A stretch of DNA of 64,000 bases from Triticum aestivum (lineage: Eukaryota; Streptophyta; Magnoliopsida; Poales; Poaceae), in assembly GCF_018294505.1 (NCBI RefSeq), contig NC_057802.1, positions 317,100,921 to 317,164,920 on the forward strand. The letters are read 5' to 3'. The translations under genes were made by a program, and so were the position numbers. The notes beneath the pieces were generated by a model. That model had not been told where the DNA came from. It searched no databases and saw only the letters and a list, made by a program, of their open reading frames with translations. Shown one piece after another: positions 22,660 to 33,299 of the stretch; positions within the stretch are counted from its first letter, which is position 1; every line of letters starts with the position of its first letter.

Positions 22660-23098
22660 ACTAGCAAGATGCCCGTGCGTTGCACGGAACATCAAGATGC
22701 ATTTGTATGAGTAGTTTATCTTGTGGGAGAAAAGGATGAACGAGGGAAGGCCTTATTTGCAAATGTGGAGAGGGGTGTGGGTATCTTTTTGCAAAATTGC
22801 CATAGTTTCCTTCCTATCCGTCAGATATAAATCGGACGGCCTATATTGCAGGATGGCGGCACACCATCATCACCAACTATGTTTTTTATCTCGACTCTTA
22901 TAAAAAGCATAGTCGGTGATGATGGTGTGCCTACCATCCTGCAATATAGGTCGTCCGATCTATATCTAACGGATAGGAAGGAAACTATGGCAATTTACCC
23001 GCACTCCTCTCCACATCTGCAGATAAGGCCTTCCCTCGTCCATCCTTTTCTCCCACAAGATCTTGATGTTCCGTGCAACGCAAGGGCATCTTGCTAGT
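22660..23098 (+). mobile_element. palindromic element with long terminal inverted repeats (complete copy)
   Basis: Starts actagcaagatgcccgtgcg and ends with the inverse gggcatcttgctagt. The two arms (about 22660-22893 and 22905-23098) are nearly inverse copies around a short centre. It has no coding capacity. Three single-arm relatives lie at 27241, 48236 and 55710. It is a non-autonomous foldback or MITE-like element of a family I do not name. Confidence 0.8.
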
Positions 23099-23890
23099 AA
23101 GAATAGAAATTGGAGATATACCACTTCTCGAATCTTGAAACCAACAACATTCCTCCCTTATCTCATCAAAACCGCCAAAGGAATATATTTTGAGTGAAAC
23201 ATAAGATATTTTTACTGATACACGTATTTCAAAACTAGACTCTTTTACTATCAAATCGGTGAATATGCATTAATCTACTTTGATCGTGTGGCAACACATT
23301 GGCACATTGCTAGTAGTTATTACTACTGTATAATTTTTTGGACACCAGACAAACGGTGGAGTACATATACGAAGAGAAGAGGCGCACACACGCAGTCCGT
23401 CTCTCGCTGTCTCGCACACATGAGAGTTACGTAAAGGCACCATTAACAAATAAACCCTAAAACCCTAGGTGCACGATTGCTGCATGCGCGGGTACCGGGT
23501 ACGTGGTGGAGTGCACCTTTGTAGGAATGGTCATCTCACGTGACAATTTGATCCGTAGGAGTTGATGGTCGGGACCACAGGTGAACGACCTGGAGGCGGT
23601 GGCTCGCCAGTTGCCACAGATCGAGTAGCCACGTTTAAAATATCATTTTTTAGCGGGGTAAGAGTTCCGATTTTCAAGGGCGCGTTATAAGTACTTCAGT
23701 AGTTTTTAGAACGATTTGTATGGAGCGAAAATGGAATTCATAACTACTACCTCCTTGGCGTATGGTTGTATGGGTTTATGTTGCGAGATGTTGAACCTGG
23801 TAGTTCTAGGGCAAATACTATGGTTTAGATGTTGGTTTTCAGTAATGAAAATCGGAAGGTGGAAACACTTCTTGGATGAAAAAAACTACT
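23099..23890 (+). other. non-coding, nothing recognised
   Basis: No gene, element end or array is seen here. Short open frames have no supported start or domain. Confidence 0.4.
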
Positions 23891-23891
23891 A

Positions 23892-24015
23892 CCTCCGTCC
23901 TGGTTTACTAGTCCCCATCGTATTTTGGGTCAAAGTTTGTCCACGAATTTTACTTGTAAAATGTGAATGGAAAACAAGATTTTGTTATACCCAAATAAAA
24001 AAGGACTGGAGGGAG
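23892..24015 (+). mobile_element. Stowaway-like MITE, short
   Basis: Begins cctccgtcctggtttacta after TA at 23890-23891 and ends ggactggagggag. The right duplication is tg, probably a mutated TA. Length is 124 bp. Confidence 0.65.
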
Positions 24016-24222
24016 TGATTGCTCTGACACGGACGCAACCTCTCATAGCGCAGGCATTGAATCGGCGCGCCGGCCAAGAGGGCCCCACTCACTACAGGCC
24101 AGGCTGAACACGCCTCCTCGCCACATGCAACTGGCTTCAGACTGTCCCGCCTGCCTCCATTGAATCCGTGCGTGTGCCGGCAACACGTCCTTCCGGCTGG
24201 CTGGCTCCTCTCGTCCGCTCGC

Positions 24223-24230
24223 TATTTAAA
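24223..24230 (+). promoter_or_regulatory. TATA-like box before the small ORF
   Basis: TATTTAAA lies in GC-rich sequence about 195 bp before the ATG at 24424, with a CA-rich leader between. Position supports a promoter, but there is no other evidence. Confidence 0.4.
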
Positions 24231-24423
24231 CGAGGCCAGACGCCTGGCAAGAACCGCACCACACCACTGCTCCCCATATCCTCCTTGCACCATTTTCTCC
24301 ACACTCTCCATAGCATCCAGTGAGTAGGAAGACGAGTTCTCCGGCATAAAAGCCGGCTGGGTGCCCCGACAAGCCAGACAACTCGCTGCCCCACCTCCCT
24401 CCCCGCCCCAGGACGTCAGTACG

Positions 24424-24672
24424 ATGGGCGAGGCTGCAGGTGGGCAAGCAGAGGAGCAAGCCACCGCTCCAAGCTGGCCCCTGGTGCATCAACTCGACGC
24501 TCCAAGCCTGCTCACAGAGGAGTGGCCAGTTGCTGCACGCCGACACACGAGGGACCACGAGGTCCAGTGCACCATGGTTGGCCGCGCCATCCGACACAAA
24601 CGTTGGCGGAACCGCGGCATGCTGGCGGAGGTGGCCAACACGTTTGCGGCCATCGCCGACACCGAGGAATAG
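24424..24672 (+). CDS. small hypothetical ORF, 82 codons
   Basis: ATG at 24424 and TAG at 24670-24672. The protein starts MGEAAGGQAEEQATAP and ends MLAEVANTFAAIADTEE. It is acidic at both ends with a basic middle (GRAIRHKRWRNRG). The region is GC-rich like a grass coding exon and has a TATA-like box 195 bp upstream, so a real gene is possible. The frame is also open for 21 codons before this ATG (from 24361). I do not recognise the family. Overlapping open frames in the GC-rich region lower confidence. Confidence 0.35.
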   Translation: MGEAAGGQAEEQATAPSWPLVHQLDAPSLLTEEWPVAARRHTRDHEVQCTMVGRAIRHKRWRNRGMLAEVANTFAAIADTEE

Positions 24673-24789
24673 TAGACCACGGGAGCCGCCGCCGCTCTGA
24701 ACCCACGAATGCTACGACCACCGCGTCGCCGGCATAGACACCCGGTGTGTTGCCCGGTTTGGCTCAAAACATCGTGAACCCCAGCCGCG

Positions 24790-25223
24790 GCCGGCATTAG
24801 AAATTATACCTGCTTCCAGAAGTTATTCACGATTAGTCAAAAAATGACCAAAATATAATTAATTACGCATGGTCTTGGCTTGTGGTGCTCGCACTGGTAG
24901 TAGGAACTAGAGGTTTTTCTTTATTTATAACTATCCTCACATTTTTTTGGCTTTCAACTGAATCATGGTTGTGGACATTATCTATGAGTGTTCAGATATC
25001 TGTGAACATGAGTTTGATGTGGAAGTTGAACTTGGAATGTTGGGCTTGCACATGAACTATACCATGTCCAATGCTTCATCTGTTATTGTTTGGAAAGTAA
25101 TTGCTGTTATTACATGACCCAAAAAAAATTATTTTGTGCCACATCAGTAGATGCACGGACATCACAACAGGCATGCTGACTGGATAAACATTTGAACCTA
25201 GCTATTATGAAGGAAAATTTGTA
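24790..25223 (+). other. non-coding, AT-rich
   Basis: No gene or element end seen. It lies between the small ORF and a coding-like remnant on the other strand. Confidence 0.35.
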
Positions 25224-26090
25224 TTGACAACAGTTTTAGATAGCAGGAGACGCCTAGCCTGCTCTGCCTCTGCTAGATTCTTTCTGGCTTCTTCCATCTC
25301 TTCTTTGGCTTGGGTGAAGAGAGCATCTCATTGCTCTTTTCGCTTCTTTAGGAACTCAGCTACATTCTCAAGGGCTGCTACACGCTTTCTTTCAGCCTTT
25401 ACTAGAGCCACGAGGACACAAAGAGTTGACGACTCCACCTGGCTTGTGTGTAATCCAGCATCATCTGGGAATTTGTACCTTGTGGCTAATCCAGCATCAT
25501 TAGGGAACTGGCACCTTGTGTGTAATCCAACCTCATTTTGGAAACATGATCTCGAGGTTGACCATACTTCCCTCCTCGCAGGAACTGCATCCTGACATGA
25601 AGTTACTTCTTTTTTAGATCAATACTCAGAGCAACCAAGATCCATTTAGTAGAAGCTAGATAAACAGGACTCGGAGAAGTGAGTTCAAAAGGAAAAATAT
25701 AAAAACAGACTACAAGGTGAGAACACCCACTTCCTACATCAAGCTAAAAATGAAAGCACTAGGACGATTAAGACTCTTCTTATTACACATCGAAGAACAC
25801 GAGGCTAAGAGAAACAGAAACTACAACATATACACATCGAAGAACACGAGGCTAAACGAAAGTAATTGAAAGGGTGTTACTTACCAAAGCTTGTTTTACA
25901 GGTTCGGTGCAGCTCCTCTTTAACTTGCCATGCTCCTTGAAGATGTCCCCAATATCCCGTGTTTGGTCTTCGTTGCTCCTCTGCATGTTGGCACTCGTGG
26001 TTTTAAAATCTCAACATGGCAAGGAAAATATACTAGTAATACTCACGCATCTTGTGGGAAACATTAAAGCACTCGTCTGCCATGTTAGAG
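25224..26090 (-). pseudogene. coding-like remnant with coiled-coil stretch, perhaps CACTA second ORF
   Basis: Reading leftward, a short segment near 26085-26030 gives MADECFNVSHKMR up to a GTGAGT donor; another near 25985-25890 reads RDIGDIFKEHGKLKRSC and ends at a GTAAG donor; and 25590-25224 reads VALVKAERKRVAALENVAEF then, after an in-frame TGA, FTQAKEEMEEARKNLAEAEQ, which looks like a heptad-rich coiled coil. The last exon also holds three repeats around GLHTR/GLATR/GLHTS. Splice sites and strand agree, but no domain is recognised. A cereal CACTA accessory protein is a guess based on the repeats. Its upstream part is cut by the AP2-like segment starting near 26090. Confidence 0.3.
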
Positions 26091-26231
26091 CATCTCCAAC
26101 AGAAGCGCAACGCGCGGCACTTTAAAAAGCGTTTACAGTGCTGAGATGAAGAAGTAGAGATAGAGAGTAGAGACTAGAGAGTAGAGACATAGATAGTTCT
26201 CAGCATAGATATATAAAAAAAGATAGTTCAA

Positions 26232-26816
26232 CTACTCCTCGTCATCCGACTCCTCCTCGGTGATGTCCTCCTCTGACGTCTCAATGTTGGTGTGAAGATA
26301 CTGATCGTCGTCGGATTCCCAGGGCGACGCTGCTCCTAGCCTCATGTTGAATTGAGCATCAGCTTTTCACGTACGCTTGTCCTCGCGATAGGCGGCTCTC
26401 TCCGCCCTCCTCTTGTCCCTCTCCGCCCTCCTTTGCGCGTAGAACTCGCGCTCGTTGATGATGTCCTACGGGAAGCGTTGGCGCCACAACGCCATGGCTT
26501 CCTTGTCCATCTCGGCGATGCCGAGACGGTGCTCCCGCCTCCGCTTGTCGCGACGATCCTCATCGGTGATAAGCCGCGGCAGAGGCGCGAGCTCCTGCGC
26601 CCGCTCCCGCGTCGGCACATTGGGAAAGTTCAATGTTCTATGAGGCCACCAGAGGCGCCACGCCGCTGCGTCATACGCGCGAGCGGCCTCGTTGGCGGTG
26701 TCGAAATTGCCGAGGCCGAGGTGCATCCCGCGGAACCGGATCTCGGTGGAGAAGCCGCCGGAGGGGTGCGCGCAGACGCCGCGGTATCCCCAAGTTTCCC
26801 GGCGAGGCGGCGGCAT
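26232..26816 (-). pseudogene. AP2/ERF-domain gene of a transposon-associated type, two nonsense codons
   Basis: The ATG at 26816 begins MPPPRRETWGYRGVCAHP, and the AP2/ERF domain follows at about residues 9-64: YRGVCAHPSG, ST-EIRF, LGLGNFDTANEAARAYD, and AAWRLWWPHRTLNFP. The AP2/ERF fold binds DNA in the nucleus. After it come ERAQELAPLP and acidic, arginine-rich stretches (EEDITEEESDDEE at the end). TAG at 26466-26468 (fits CAG) and TGA at 26367-26369 (fits CGA) break the same frame, which otherwise runs on to TAG at 26232-26234, so a family member of about 194 codons is inferred. Repeated relatives of this type are common in cereal genomes by my recall. The leader holds a 29-bp minisatellite and a TATA box sits at 27011. 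Confidence 0.75.
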
Positions 26817-26849
26817 GATGGCGTGGCGGCGGCGAGGCGAGAAAGAGCG

Positions 26850-27000
26850 GGGAGAGAGCGGTGGCGAGGCGCAGAGCGGGGAGAGAGCGGTGGCGAGGCA
26901 TAGAGCAGGGAGAGAGCGGTGGCGAGGCACAGAGCGGGGAGAGAACGGTGGCGAGGGACAGAGCGGGGAGAAAGTGGTGGCAAGGCACAGAGCGGTGGGA
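26850..27000 (-). repeat. 29-bp minisatellite in the AP2-like gene's leader
   Basis: Five to six copies of a unit around gcggtggcgaggcacagagc, 29 bp apart (about 26862, 26891, 26920, 26949, 26978). Long open frames on both strands here come from the repeat, not from genes. Confidence 0.8.
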
Positions 27001-27010
27001 GGGCGTTGGA

Positions 27011-27017
27011 TTTTATA
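27011..27017 (-). promoter_or_regulatory. TATA box of the AP2-like gene
   Basis: TATAAAA on the minus strand, 195 bp before the ATG at 26816, just upstream of the minisatellite leader. Confidence 0.5.
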
Positions 27018-27095
27018 AAGCGTGCCGCACGCCAAAACTAACGCGCGCCCGACCACTTTTCCCCCGCGCGCGCGATCCTTTCCCGACGTCCCTGC

Positions 27096-27205
27096 TATCT
27101 CTACTCTCTTCTCTACTGTTATATTTATTTTATATTTAATATTTATCTCTACTCTCTTCTCTACTGTTATATTTATTTTATATTTAATATTTATCTCTAC
27201 TTCTC
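27096..27205 (+). repeat. 48-bp tandem duplication
   Basis: Two full copies and a partial copy of tatctctactctcttctcta plus an AT-rich half, starting at 27096, 27144 and 27192. It lies upstream of the AP2-like gene. Confidence 0.85.
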
Positions 27206-27240
27206 TACTCTCTACTCTTTTTTTCTACTTTTTTCTTTTA

Positions 27241-27468
27241 AAAAATAGAGTTGGTGATGAAGGCGTGCCTGCCATCCTGCAATATAGGCCGTCCGATTTA
27301 TATCCAACGGATAGGAAGGAAACTATGGCAATTTTGCAGAAAGATACCCACACCCATCTCCAGATGTGCAAATATGGCCTTCCCTCGTTCATCCTTTTCT
27401 CCTACAAGATAAACTACTCATACAAATGCATCTTGATGTTCCGTGCAACGCATGGGCATCTTGCTAGT
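27241..27468 (+). mobile_element. single arm of the palindromic element family
   Basis: Matches the right arm of 22660-23098 (gttggtgatg, gcctgccatcctgcaatata, ending gggcatcttgctagt). The opposite arm is not seen on the left. Confidence 0.75.
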
Positions 27469-27539
27469 TCTAAAAAACTTTCCATCATTTGCCACACTAC
27501 TGGTTGCAGATGAAGAAGCTACCCAAGCACAGCGTGATA

Positions 27540-28020
27540 CAGTACAAAAAAAAGACACATCCATGACATTTTGGGCCAAACGAAAAAAATTTCTGTCATA
27601 CTTATGACACTTCTATGACGATAATTGTGACAAAACCTGGTATCATCATAGATGTGGTGGGCTCCTACTTCTATAACAAAAAATCATGACAAGAAATGGG
27701 CTTTTCGTCCTGGGCGGGCCGGAGACGCAGCTGCATGACATTCTTTGGGCCATCCATGATGGAAAAAACTATGGTAGAAGCGAGGGCTAGAAAAATATCG
27801 GGGTGTTCCCGGTTACGGTGGCTGGTCGGGGCTGAGCGATGCGCGTTTCTCTCGTACATGCACACGCGTGTGTGCGAGGCGTAGGGCTCTAACTGAACCC
27901 GAGCGATTGCACTGCAGGCTACGCGTTACTGAACCCGAGCGATCGATCGATGGCTGTTAACTGAACCCGATCGAGCGATTCCTTCGCTACTGCTGCTAAC
28001 TGAAGCCGATCGATGCTGCC
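27540..28020 (+). mobile_element. worn left end of a third CACTA element
   Basis: Starts cagtacaaaaaaaagacaca, one base off a CACTA terminus, followed by blocks catccatgacatttt, cttatgacacttctatgacg and ctatggtagaag, like the CACTA subterminal blocks near 14109. The right end is not identified; the TNP2 remnant at 42.4-46.7 kb may belong to it. The palindromic arm ends at 27468 a little to the left. Confidence 0.5.
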
Positions 28021-28440
28021 TCTGGATGAAGAGTGAGCATTACTGGGGGGTTTGGATGAACAGTTCCCGGTGGGGGTGGATGAACAGGACCCCGTGATGT
28101 TGCCTCTGGATGAACAGGACCCCGATCTATCGAGCCGGTTGGGGCTGGATGAACCGGACCCTGTGGAGGGCTGGATGAACAGGACCACCCCGTGGATGGC
28201 TGGATGAACAGTAGACGGTGGAGGGCTGGATGAACAGTAGCCCGTGGACGGGTGGTTGAACAGGAGCCCGTGGAGAGGGCTGGTTGAACAGTAGCCGGTG
28301 GAGTAGCGCGTGGTGGAGGCTGGATGAACAGGAGCCCGTGGATGAACAGTCGCAGGTGGAGGCTGGAGGAGGTCGACGGTGGATGAATAGTAGCCCATGG
28401 AGGCTGGAGGGGGTCGATGGTGGAGATGAACAGTATCCCG
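28020..28440 (+). repeat. minisatellite around ggctggatgaacag
   Basis: Around fifteen copies of ggatgaacag with 10-25 bp variable spacers (aggagcccgtgga, tagacggtggag). The long open frames on the minus strand (up to 354 codons) are a by-product of the repeat. Confidence 0.8.
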
Positions 28441-28745
28441 TGGAGTCCAGTTTTGCGGTACGCCACACCCCTCCCGATGAACAGGACCCCCGTTTCGACC
28501 GTAGCGCTCCAACACAAGTCCGTTTCCTCCGTTTTGTGGTACGCCACACCCCTCCCGATGAACAGGACCCCCGTTTCGACCGTAGGAGGTCCGTTTCCTC
28601 CGTTTGCGGTACGCCAGACCCCTCCCGATGAACAGGATCCCGTTTCGAACGTGGCTGGTCGAACACAAGGCCGTTTCCTCCGTTCTATGGTACGCCATGC
28701 CTCGTTTCCATCGGCTGTTCCGTCCAAGCCCTCCCGATGAACTCG
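28440..28745 (+). repeat. tandem repeat of about 85 bp
   Basis: Three to four copies of ttgcggtacgccacacccct, cccgatgaacaggacccc and gtttcgaccgta, at about 28452, 28535 and 28608. Confidence 0.8.
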
Positions 28746-29029
28746 ACGACGCATTCTGTTCCGACCCAGCCGGTTGGCTCCCCATGAACACGACGATGAC
28801 GTAGTTTCTCCGTTCCGACCCATCCATGTACACGAGCCCTGGCCGTACGTATGCGCGAGTAGGCGTTCGAGACCCCGCCCGTATGTACATACGTGGCCGT
28901 ATTTTCTTTCTTGCACACTGGCCGCTGTACATACGTGTGCATGCTACGTGCGCTCCTCTACATCGACCAGTATCTACGTACACGTTCGCGACCAGAATGA
29001 CAACACTACGTACGCTTCGACCAGGTGGG
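28746..29029 (+). other. non-coding, rich in tacgtac/gtacata motifs
   Basis: Contains cgtacgtatgcgc, gtatgtacatacgtg and gtacatacgtgtg blocks. No gene supported. Confidence 0.4.
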
Positions 29030-29750
29030 TCCCGACTGTCAGGAACTTCCTTGCGTGCGAAGATGTAGCTGGTGGGTCCCAGCAGTCAGGGGGCGAATCG
29101 TTTTTTGCCCGGACGCACTTCCTTGCGTGCGAAGATGTAGCTGGTAGTTCCCAGCAGTCAGGGGAAACGTTTTTTTTGTGAAATACGGTTGCCCGTCCGA
29201 TGGGTCCCTGCTGTTAGGTGGAGGAATCATTATTTTCTGCGTAATAAGCAGGCACTTCCTTGCTGCGGCCATGGACCCAGCTGTCAGCCTGTCCACGTAC
29301 AGTCCACGTCCGATGGAAGCCGTTCCTTGACCACGTTGACCACGCCGCACCGAGAGCTCTAGGGCGGTGGATGACGACGAGGCCTAGGAAGGGGACGACG
29401 CCGAGCCGGGGAAGACGCGGCAGTGGATGCCCACGCGTAGAGGAGTATGAGGGTTCACTGGTTCGCTGCGGTGTGAGGCTGCCGTCGCCACAGAATAACA
29501 GGGGGTGTGGGTGAGTAGAGGGATGGCCTGGCCAGCAGTGGGACTAGTATGGGGCGGTGAGGCCTCCGCGGCATCGCAGCCGGCCACGGGAGGCAGGAGC
29601 ACGAGGCACGACCGGCGCTGGTTTGGGTGGCTGGAGCAAGAAGACCAGAGGTTGAAGAAGCACTACGGCCGTTGGATGGACATTGTACGGTCACTGGAGG
29701 TAGAATCGTTCATATTGACTAAGTTGACAAAGCCCTCCATCCCCGTCAAC
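29030..29750 (+). repeat. first part of a large tandem array, cut by a CACTA element
   Basis: It holds blocks gtgggtccc, cttccttgcgtgcgaagat, gaggcctaggaag and gaagaagcactacggccg that recur at 37.6-40.9 kb. Its end, gccctccatccccgtcaac, is joined in the copies at 39.25 and 40.74 kb to ttagttggccc or ttggtaggccc. Here the CACTA at 29751 lies between the two halves. Confidence 0.85.
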
Positions 29751-30199
29751 CACTACAAGAAATATGTCAACTTGTGACCCTCACTATTGGCCGCTGAAAG
29801 GTCATAGTTTTTCATGTGCGACCTTTTTTTGACCAAAAACAGGTCAAAAGCTGGCGGTCGTAAACTGAAATTAACGACCTTCTATAAAAGGTCGTTGGTT
29901 CTTCGACCAAAATTTTGGTCACTAGTAGCCTCCCCAGACCACGTAGGATCCAGCGTGGCAAGCTGACGTGGATAAGAATCAGCCCGGTCCAGTTCGGTGT
30001 TTTACATGGGCCGAGCCCAACAATTCAGCCTATTTATTGTTTTTTCGGGTGAATTGTTGGTCGGCTACATGGGCCAAGCCCAACGTTGCAGCCTTTTTAT
30101 TTCCAGGGTTGTGATCCTTTTTTGGTTTCTTTTTTGGGCCGCATCTATTTCTCAATTGGGCCTCGGCCTTTTTACAGTCCATTTCCTTAGTTTTTAGGT

Positions 30200-32880
30200 T
30201 TTTTTCCTGTGAATATTATTTGGAAAATGGCCTTTTATATGCCAAATACTATTAGGTCCCACTTGTCAGGTTCTAATTAAAGACAGCCAATGTTTCAATT
30301 TCCACACAATTATTTCAGTTAGAACAGCAAACAAATGAGAATTATCAAACCACATGCCAATTTTGGCTAATAGCACAATCTTTACATAATTCATTTCACC
30401 ATTACATGTGATACTATCAGAACATATAACTCCTACTACAAATACACTCCAGACTTCTTCACTTTTCTGGACTATCAAAACACGCCACTTCAAACTTGAA
30501 ATTTCCTAGGCCTGGAGCTCCTGTATAAGGGTGAACACAAAGTCATTAGAGTAGCATTTTCATTCCTGGAGTAGATATTCAAACCTCCAGGTTTAGTGTA
30601 TAGACTATCTGGAAAATATACATTTAACAAAATTTCACAGAAATGGAGATTTATGGATCGAATGTATGATAAAGCAGCAGAAATGCAGATATATGTCTTT
30701 GAAACAATAGGTCAACTAGAGATTCATGTCTACAATTTGCTAGAGAAGAAAATAACAAGTCAGGATATAGAACATGGTTTCAATTTGTTCTTTGCATATT
30801 ACATCAGTAGTTCTGTTGCAGGTTCTGGTACATCATGATCTACATGCACATGAGATAGATGGACTTGGCGCACATGAGATGAGGGTGGAAGGAGGAGGAG
30901 CAGGGCATACCTAAGGTGTCCAGGTCCTGCAGCTCATCGGAGATGTTGCAGGCTCGCCGGCATCGACAGCCACCGCAGCAGCAAGCTGGGTGACGTACAA
31001 ACTGAAGTTGCATTCATTCAGTTGCAAAACAACAAAGTTTGCTAGTTCCTATCCATCAACAATCACACAAGCATCACTTATACAGCAGAAGGAGCAAAAT
31101 TGATATGAGTTAGAAGGAGCAGAGTTCGACTAGTACAGCCAGCAGAGCTCAACTAGTACATTGCAGTACACATGAACCATCTATTCCACATCACAAGAGT
31201 AAAATCTTGCTATAACCAGTAGATTATCCCCTAACAGAAGCTAATTAGGCACCAATACACAAGGCACAACAAGCACATACTAAATAAGCCATGGCCATAA
31301 TACATGAGTACTAAACAGATCTTGTATAACAGGTTTTTCAGTCATGAATTTTCAGAAGCAGAACTGGCATGTTTGTTGAAAGTGTTTATCATCACAGCCA
31401 TGGTCAAACAGAACACATGAATCTAAAAGAATGTCAATAATGAGAGTCTCTTTTTGCCTCATATTAAGAAATTCAACCATGTTTTCCCTTGTCCTTCATG
31501 AATTAATCAGAAGCACGGGTAAGGTTCAAATCACTGCCACTAATCCAAAGAAATGGAAAACGCTGCAAAGGGTTGGCAAGTAAACCATTTCTCTATCCGT
31601 GCCCACTACATCCCCCTTAGACCAAGTGCAACAAAGAGGGATAGTAGAAGCTAAGTGCAAACAGGACAAAAAGCTGAAGAATTAAAAAAATGTAACTTAT
31701 GAGAAGAACAAAGTGCACAATTTTTTTCTCTCAGATGCCAACCACAAGGGTAGCACAGATGATGCAGACATATCAACATGGCATCAATTCAGACCGCCCG
31801 TCTGCTTGTACTCTCTTCATAGAGAAAGATTTTAGACCAAAAAATTATCAACAAAGATCAAAGCAACTTAAAAAATATGAACATATTTGTCCAGTCATTA
31901 GGTGTCCAAAAAGATGGTGTTTTATTCGGTTTTCATCGTTGTCCAGCCATATTCTATACATAGTAAACAACAAAATGAAAAAACTGAAAAATAGATGACA
32001 TGTAAGTTCGGAAGTATTCAAAAAAACTAGAGTCAAGCTGTTCAATTTGTCCTCAGAATTGCAGAATGACAGCATGGGCGCACTGCGACCTATCAGTCCC
32101 GAAAGATGGTATGATTAACAGGTTTTTCATCACCGGACAAATAGAACAGTAACACAAACAAATAGGTCTACAAAACAGAACTTAAATTACTACAAAAAAC
32201 AAAATCTAACAAAAGAAGACAGAAAAGGAACGACAATAACAGTAATACATACATACACACCAAGAACGAATTCACAGGCACATAAATGAATATCCCCTGG
32301 ATAGCATGGTAATGAACTACTCACAGGCAATTTTATAGGACTAGTACTAGTGATAACAACCCAACGACATCCTAACAGCCGCAGCAACACGCACACTTCA
32401 ACCGCCTGAATACTGGTGAATAGCAAAGTCTATCCATACTTGACACACGAGCAAATCATTGTCAAGTTCATCTCAGATGTGTGGTTCATGACAGCGGTAG
32501 CAGTTAACAAGATTACTGAGTTTTAATTTGTGGAAGCAAGGAAACAAGCAATAGAATGCCTATCTCGTTCACCACTAGAGTAACAGCAGTACCAAATTCA
32601 GTCAAGCATGTGAGTAAGTAAAAGATGTAGATCAGCAGGGAATCAAACTAGTTCAAAGAAATCTGTAACCAAATGTACAGTAACAATCATCTAGTATTAA
32701 TCAATGGTTCTGTTTTGATCCAAACTAGATGAATTCAAGGCTAATATATTATGTGACAGTAGAGGAGTGAGTGCTATTGTACAATTAGAAAAATGTTACA
32801 CACAGAGTGGTACATATATACATTCAGTAATAGGTGTAGAACAATAAACAGAGCAAGCATGCGAGGTTGGTTGGTGAGTC
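30200..32880 (+). other. AT-rich interior of the CACTA element, no gene called
   Basis: Short open frames have no domain. A short GC-rich block near 30890-31000 on the minus strand has no supported start. I see no array or known element here. Confidence 0.4.
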
Positions 32881-32887
32881 AGACTGG

Positions 32888-33299
32888 CCCTGCAATCCGA
32901 CGAACATGACGACGTTGGGCTTGCCCTTCTTGGGGGTGAAGACCGGCTTCCCTGGATCCAGCATGTTGCAGAGCTCCGTGAAGACGACCTGTAGCAGGAA
33001 AACCACAAGGGCATCAGCCTCCAACCGACCAGTCCCCCCTGGCACGCGCGTCCCTCAATCGAATAGCGCAGGAAATGAATTGAGGGAGGTGGAGTGGGCA
33101 GGACCTGCTGTATGATGCGCCGCTTGTTGGTGCCGGTGGCGAGGGTCTCGAGGTTGACGATCTTCCGGACGTCGGACTGGAGGAGCGCGCGGGAGATCTC
33201 GTTGAGGCCCTCCCCGAGCACCTTCTCGTCGATCACCGTGGCGTTGCTCATCTGGGCGAGCGCGCGGGAGATGCTCCTGCCCAGCTGCGCGAGCACCAT
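32888..33299 (-). pseudogene. SRP54: captured 5' part of an SRP54 gene (signal recognition particle GTPase)
   Basis: The ATG at 33299 starts [20 protein letters not shown], followed by [20 protein letters not shown], the start of the plant SRP54 N domain. After SDV it goes straight to [18 protein letters not shown]; about a dozen residues normally between them look deleted. A GT-AG intron (32989-33104, 116 bp) follows IIQQ and joins in phase to [22 protein letters not shown] and VVMFVGLQG. There the match stops at about 32888, right before the GTPase P-loop. A working SRP54 binds signal peptides and GTP in the cytosol; this piece has no GTPase core. The 5' flank (about 33300-34090) is GC-rich and may be the captured promoter. 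Confidence 0.9.

Noticed and set aside
22985..23254. An open frame inside the palindromic element
   Set aside because: It lies in an inverted-repeat arm that is repeated elsewhere and has no coding pattern.
26630..27056. Several 80-196 codon frames around the AP2-like leader
   Set aside because: They run through the 29-bp minisatellite; only the part from 26816 leftward has a domain.
27919..28983. A 354-codon open frame on the minus strand
   Set aside because: It lies on a minisatellite; three frames are open at once and the peptide is a low-complexity repeat with no domain.
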